Assembly: GCA_017529165.1 (NCBI GenBank)
Contig: JAFXNY010000045.1
Coordinates: 1-8,993 of the forward strand
Length of the DNA stretch: 8,993 nucleotides
Reading direction: 5' to 3'
Source of the DNA: Clostridia bacterium
GTDB taxonomy: Bacteria; Bacillota_A; Clostridia; Oscillospirales; Acutalibacteraceae
In this document: one piece after another, positions 6,905-8,993 of the stretch
Layout: each line of letters begins with the position of its first letter
How positions within the stretch are numbered: the first letter of the stretch is position 1
The notes under the pieces: model-generated
What the model saw: only the letters and a program-made list of their open reading frames with translations
What the model was told of the DNA's origin: nothing
The model's database searches: none
Program-made: the position numbers and the translations under genes

Positions 6905-7804
6905 ATGGATAAAAAAAGACTCTTACTAATAGCAAACCCGTTTTCCGGAAAGGCTAAAATGGTTACAAACCTTATGGCGGTAACCCAGATTCTTTCGGAA
7001 AAAGGTTTTGAGATTACCGTTTACCCTACTAAGAAAGCCGGTGACGCTACACTTAGAGTGCAGGAAATAAAGAGCGGAGAATATGACCGTATTGTAGTTT
7101 GCGGCGGTGACGGAACGCTTAACGAAGTTATAACAGGCCTTATGCTTGCAAATATCCAGTGCAAAGTAGGATATATACCTGCCGGAACGCTTAACGAGTG
7201 GTCCTTAGGCCTTAAAATACCACGCTCTATTCCAGAAGCGGCAAAGGTGGCGGCAGGTGACGGCGAAATAAAGCTTGACATCGGCAGGTTTGGCGATAGG
7301 TATTTTTCATACACCGCCTCTTTCGGTGCCTTTACGGAGGCTTCGTATTCAACACCCCAAGAGGTTAAAAATGTATTTGGCCAAGCGGCATACTTTTTTG
7401 AGGGTATAAAAAGCCTCGGCAATATCCACCCGATACATCTTAAGTTTGAATGTGAAAAAAAAGTAATTGAAGATGATTTTATATTCGGAGCGGTTTCAAA
7501 CTCAATGTCGGTAGGCGGTATTGTTAAATACAAGGAAAATCTTGTTAAGCTTAATGACGGTCTGCTTGAAGTAATGCTAATTAAAAATCCTAAAAACATT
7601 TTGGAGTTTCAGAATATTTTAGACGGAATACTGCGCGGCGACCTTAACCGTGAACAAATCGAGTTTTTCCACACTAAAAAGATTACGGTTACGGGCGGCA
7701 GAGGTGTTGCCTGGACGCTTGACGGCGAGTTTGCCCCGGGCAAAGAAACGCTTGTAATCGAAAATGTACCGTCTGCCTTATGGCTTGTTTCGCCAAGAGA
7801 TTAA
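6905..7804 (+). CDS. Diacylglycerol kinase family (YegS/DagK/LCB5-type) lipid kinase
   Basis: A 299-residue member of the soluble DAG-kinase catalytic family, which phosphorylates diacylglycerol or related lipids at the inner face of the membrane. Evidence is the N-terminal IANPFSGK (9-16), the nucleotide-binding GGDGTLNEVI (67-76), the second glycine loop PAGTLNEWS (92-100), NDGLLEV (217-223) and the C-terminal LDGE (272-275) carrying a catalytic acid. The second loop reads GTLNEWS instead of the more usual GTxNDFA, so the exact lipid substrate is uncertain; DagK, YegS-like and undecaprenol-type roles remain open. No signal peptide or membrane helix is seen. The ATG at 6905 is preferred because AGGTGAG (6895-6901) lies just upstream; a TTG at 6887 inside tsaD would add six residues with no ribosome site. 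It follows tsaD by 4 nt. Confidence 0.9.
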   Translation: MDKKRLLLIANPFSGKAKMVTNLMAVTQILSEKGFEITVYPTKKAGDATLRVQEIKSGEYDRIVVCGGDGTLNEVITGLMLANIQCKVGYIPAGTLNEWSLGLKIPRSIPEAAKVAAGDGEIKLDIGRFGDRYFSYTASFGAFTEASYSTPQEVKNVFGQAAYFFEGIKSLGNIHPIHLKFECEKKVIEDDFIFGAVSNSMSVGGIVKYKENLVKLNDGLLEVMLIKNPKNILEFQNILDGILRGDLNREQIEFFHTKKITVTGGRGVAWTLDGEFAPGKETLVIENVPSALWLVSPRD

Positions 7805-7825
7805 AAAGAAAGCGAGTAATTGTTT

Positions 7826-8845
7826 ATGTTTACAAGAGATATTGGAGTTGACCTCGGCACAGCTAATACTTTAGTTTGCGTTAAGGGCAAGGGCATTATT
7901 ATGCGAGAGCCCTCTGTAGTAGCATACGATGTGCGAAACGATGCCGTAAGAGCTGTGGGCAAGGAAGCTAAAGATATGATAGGCAGAACTCCCGGCTCGA
8001 TAGTAGCCATTCGCCCCCTTAAAGACGGCGTTATTGCCGACTTTGATGTTACTGCGGCAATGCTTAAAAGATTTGTAAGAGAAGCACTTAAAGGCTCTCT
8101 TTTTTCCCGTGTTCGTATGGTTCTTTGCATACCGTCCGGTGTTACTGAGGTTGAAAGCCGTGCGGTTTACGATGCGGCTAAACAAGCCGGAGCTACAGAT
8201 ATAGACCTTATTGAAGAGCCTATGGCGGCGGCAGTAGGTGCCGGCTTGCCCGTTTGGGATGCAAAAGGAAATATGATTGTTGATATAGGCGGTGGAACAA
8301 GTGAGGTTGCCGTTATTTCACTCGGCGATATCGTAACTGCACAGTCTATACGAGTTGCCGGCGATGACCTTGACGAGGCAATAGTTAATTACATAAGAAA
8401 AAATCACGGTCTTTTAATAGGCGAACGCACGGCGGAACAAATAAAAATTGAAATAGGCTCCGCAAAGGAATACGAGGGTGAGACAAGCATTGAAATTAAG
8501 GGCCGTAACCTAGTCGACGGACTGCCCAAAAATGTTACGATTTCTTCTGCCGAAGTGCGCTCGGCTATGGCTGATACAATAGCACAGATTATTGATGTAA
8601 TAAGGCTTACCCTTGAAAAAACTCCGCCCGAGCTTGCGGCAGATATAATCGATAAGGGTATGACTCTTACCGGAGGCAGCGCCCTGCTTCGAGGTCTTGC
8701 AGAGCTTATCGCCGAAGAAACAGGTATGCCCGTTACCATAGCGGCAAACCCGATTGACTGCGTGGTACTCGGTACTGCAAAAAGACTTGAAGCAAACAGC
8801 GGATTTGAAAACTATGTATTCAGAAGAGGCAAACGCTTCAGATAA
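7826..8845 (+). CDS. mreB: Rod-shape-determining actin homologue MreB/Mbl
   Basis: A 339-residue bacterial actin that forms membrane-bound filaments guiding lateral cell-wall synthesis. All nucleotide-binding blocks are present: phosphate 1 [11 protein letters not shown] (5-15), connect 1 [11 protein letters not shown] (130-140), phosphate 2 DIGGGTSE (153-160) and the adenosine motif [10 protein letters not shown] (281-290). The N-terminus [11 protein letters not shown] is closer to Bacillus Mbl (MFARDIG) than to longer MreB starts, so Mbl is an equally good name. The ATG at 7826 gives this family N-terminus; a TTG at 7820 would add two residues, and only a weak purine stretch (AAAGCGAG) precedes either. 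The C-terminal tail is basic (FRRGKRFR). It lies 21 nt after the lipid kinase and is probably the last intact gene of the polA operon. The mreC gene that often follows is not recognisable. Confidence 0.96.
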   Translation: MFTRDIGVDLGTANTLVCVKGKGIIMREPSVVAYDVRNDAVRAVGKEAKDMIGRTPGSIVAIRPLKDGVIADFDVTAAMLKRFVREALKGSLFSRVRMVLCIPSGVTEVESRAVYDAAKQAGATDIDLIEEPMAAAVGAGLPVWDAKGNMIVDIGGGTSEVAVISLGDIVTAQSIRVAGDDLDEAIVNYIRKNHGLLIGERTAEQIKIEIGSAKEYEGETSIEIKGRNLVDGLPKNVTISSAEVRSAMADTIAQIIDVIRLTLEKTPPELAADIIDKGMTLTGGSALLRGLAELIAEETGMPVTIAANPIDCVVLGTAKRLEANSGFENYVFRRGKRFR

Positions 8846-8852
8846 ACATTTA

Positions 8853-8893
8853 AGAGGTGTATAAAAATGCGGTTTTTCTCGTCTGTCAGTTGA
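8853..8893 (+). pseudogene. Ribosome site plus 8-codon frame in the mreC position (possible mreC remnant or leader peptide)
   Basis: A strong AGAGGTG ribosome site (8853-8859), a 7-nt spacer and ATG (8867) start 21 nt after the mreB stop, just where mreC usually begins. The frame reads MRFFSSVS and stops at TGA 8891-8893. MRFF-like starts are common for MreC, so this may be the first codons of an mreC broken by an insertion or deletion. It could also be a short leader peptide, or a sequence error near the break. The following bases show no MreC-like membrane segment in any frame that I can recognise. Confidence 0.35.
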
Positions 8894-8917
8894 CTTTGTT
8901 CCGGTAGAGTATATAAT
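8890..8917 (+). promoter_or_regulatory. Promoter-like sequence after the aborted frame
   Basis: TTGACT (8890-8895), a 16-nt spacer and TATAAT (8912-8917) give one mismatch in total against the sigma-A consensus. The -35 box overlaps the TGA stop of the 8-codon frame. The predicted start point is near 8924, at the base of a small inverted repeat. It would drive whatever lies beyond the window's right edge, independently of the polA operon. Confidence 0.5.
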
Positions 8918-8923
8918 GATGAA

Positions 8924-8944
8924 AATGTGCTCGCATGGCACATT
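8924..8944 (+). repeat. Small inverted repeat at the predicted transcript start
   Basis: AATGTGC (8924-8930) and GCACATT (8938-8944) pair over 7 bp around a 7-nt loop, and GTTTTG follows. It could be a weak terminator for the mreB operon or a 5' stem on the transcript from the promoter just upstream. The stem is short and the T-run interrupted, so I give little weight to termination. Confidence 0.35.
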
Positions 8945-8993
8945 GTTTTGCTTCTCGTATATCAAACAAGGTTTCAGTCAAAATACTATGAGC

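Noticed and set aside
7021..7599. 192-codon open frame on the minus strand opposite the lipid kinase
   Set aside because: Shadow of a well-supported gene; Ser/Pro-rich translation without recognisable motifs.
8510..8965. 151-codon open frame on the minus strand across the mreB 3' end and the right intergenic region
   Set aside because: Mostly antisense to mreB, no ribosome site, no recognisable domain; the part outside mreB is short.
8951..8993. Resemblance of CTCGTATA to the start of a purine riboswitch
   Set aside because: The three-way junction and the conserved loop bases do not follow in the visible bases, and the window ends too soon to test it.
1..8993. CRISPR arrays, tRNA or rRNA genes, prophage genes
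   Set aside because: No regularly spaced repeats, cloverleaf-like sequences, rRNA segments or phage proteins were seen on either strand; all gaps between genes are under 170 bases.

Overview
The window reads as a chromosomal, housekeeping-gene segment from a low-to-mid GC member of the Bacillota, probably an uncultured gut-type Clostridia lineage. This rests on PolA with an eroded proofreading domain, a YwlE-type arginine phosphatase, Shine-Dalgarno sites of the AGGTGAG/GGGGTGAG kind, sigma-A-like promoters and an Mbl/MreB-type gene. The taxonomic call is an inference; there is no rRNA here.

Layout. (1) Positions 1-557 (+): the 3' part of a radical SAM/SPASM maturase whose 5' end lies before the window. 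It is clearly more AT-rich than the rest. (2) Positions 558-725: an intergenic block with a strong GC hairpin (656-680), a degenerate 7-nt tandem repeat (688-722) and a second hairpin (721-745) that covers the yebC stop codon. (3) Positions 726-2452 (-): a two-gene unit, dus then yebC, driven by a promoter with perfect -35 and -10 hexamers and a 17-bp spacer. Its predicted start point lies about 3 nt before the dus ATG, so the dus mRNA is predicted to be leaderless. (4) Positions 2453-2576: a divergent promoter region. (5) Positions 2577-8845 (+): a tightly packed five-gene unit: polA, a fused arginine-phosphatase/RimI acetyltransferase, tsaD, a diacylglycerol-kinase-family lipid kinase, and mreB. 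Junctions are a 1-nt overlap, a 4-nt overlap, a 4-nt gap and a 21-nt gap. (6) Positions 8846-8993: a good ribosome site and ATG placed where mreC would be expected, but the frame stops after 8 codons and is followed by a strong promoter-like sequence and a small hairpin.

Functional picture. The leftward pair serves tRNA dihydrouridine formation and translation (YebC/TACO1 family). The rightward unit joins DNA replication/repair (PolA), tRNA t6A synthesis (TsaD), N-terminal protein acetylation (RimI half), probable phospho-arginine removal (YwlE half), lipid phosphorylation and cell shape (MreB). The usual tsaB partner of rimI and tsaD is not present; the phosphatase-RimI fusion sits in that place.

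Most worth a second look: the YwlE-RimI fusion, the apparently leaderless dus transcript with a consensus promoter, the aborted reading frame after mreB, and the AT-rich truncated SPASM gene at the left edge. I found no complete new multi-gene system, CRISPR array, tRNA or rRNA.
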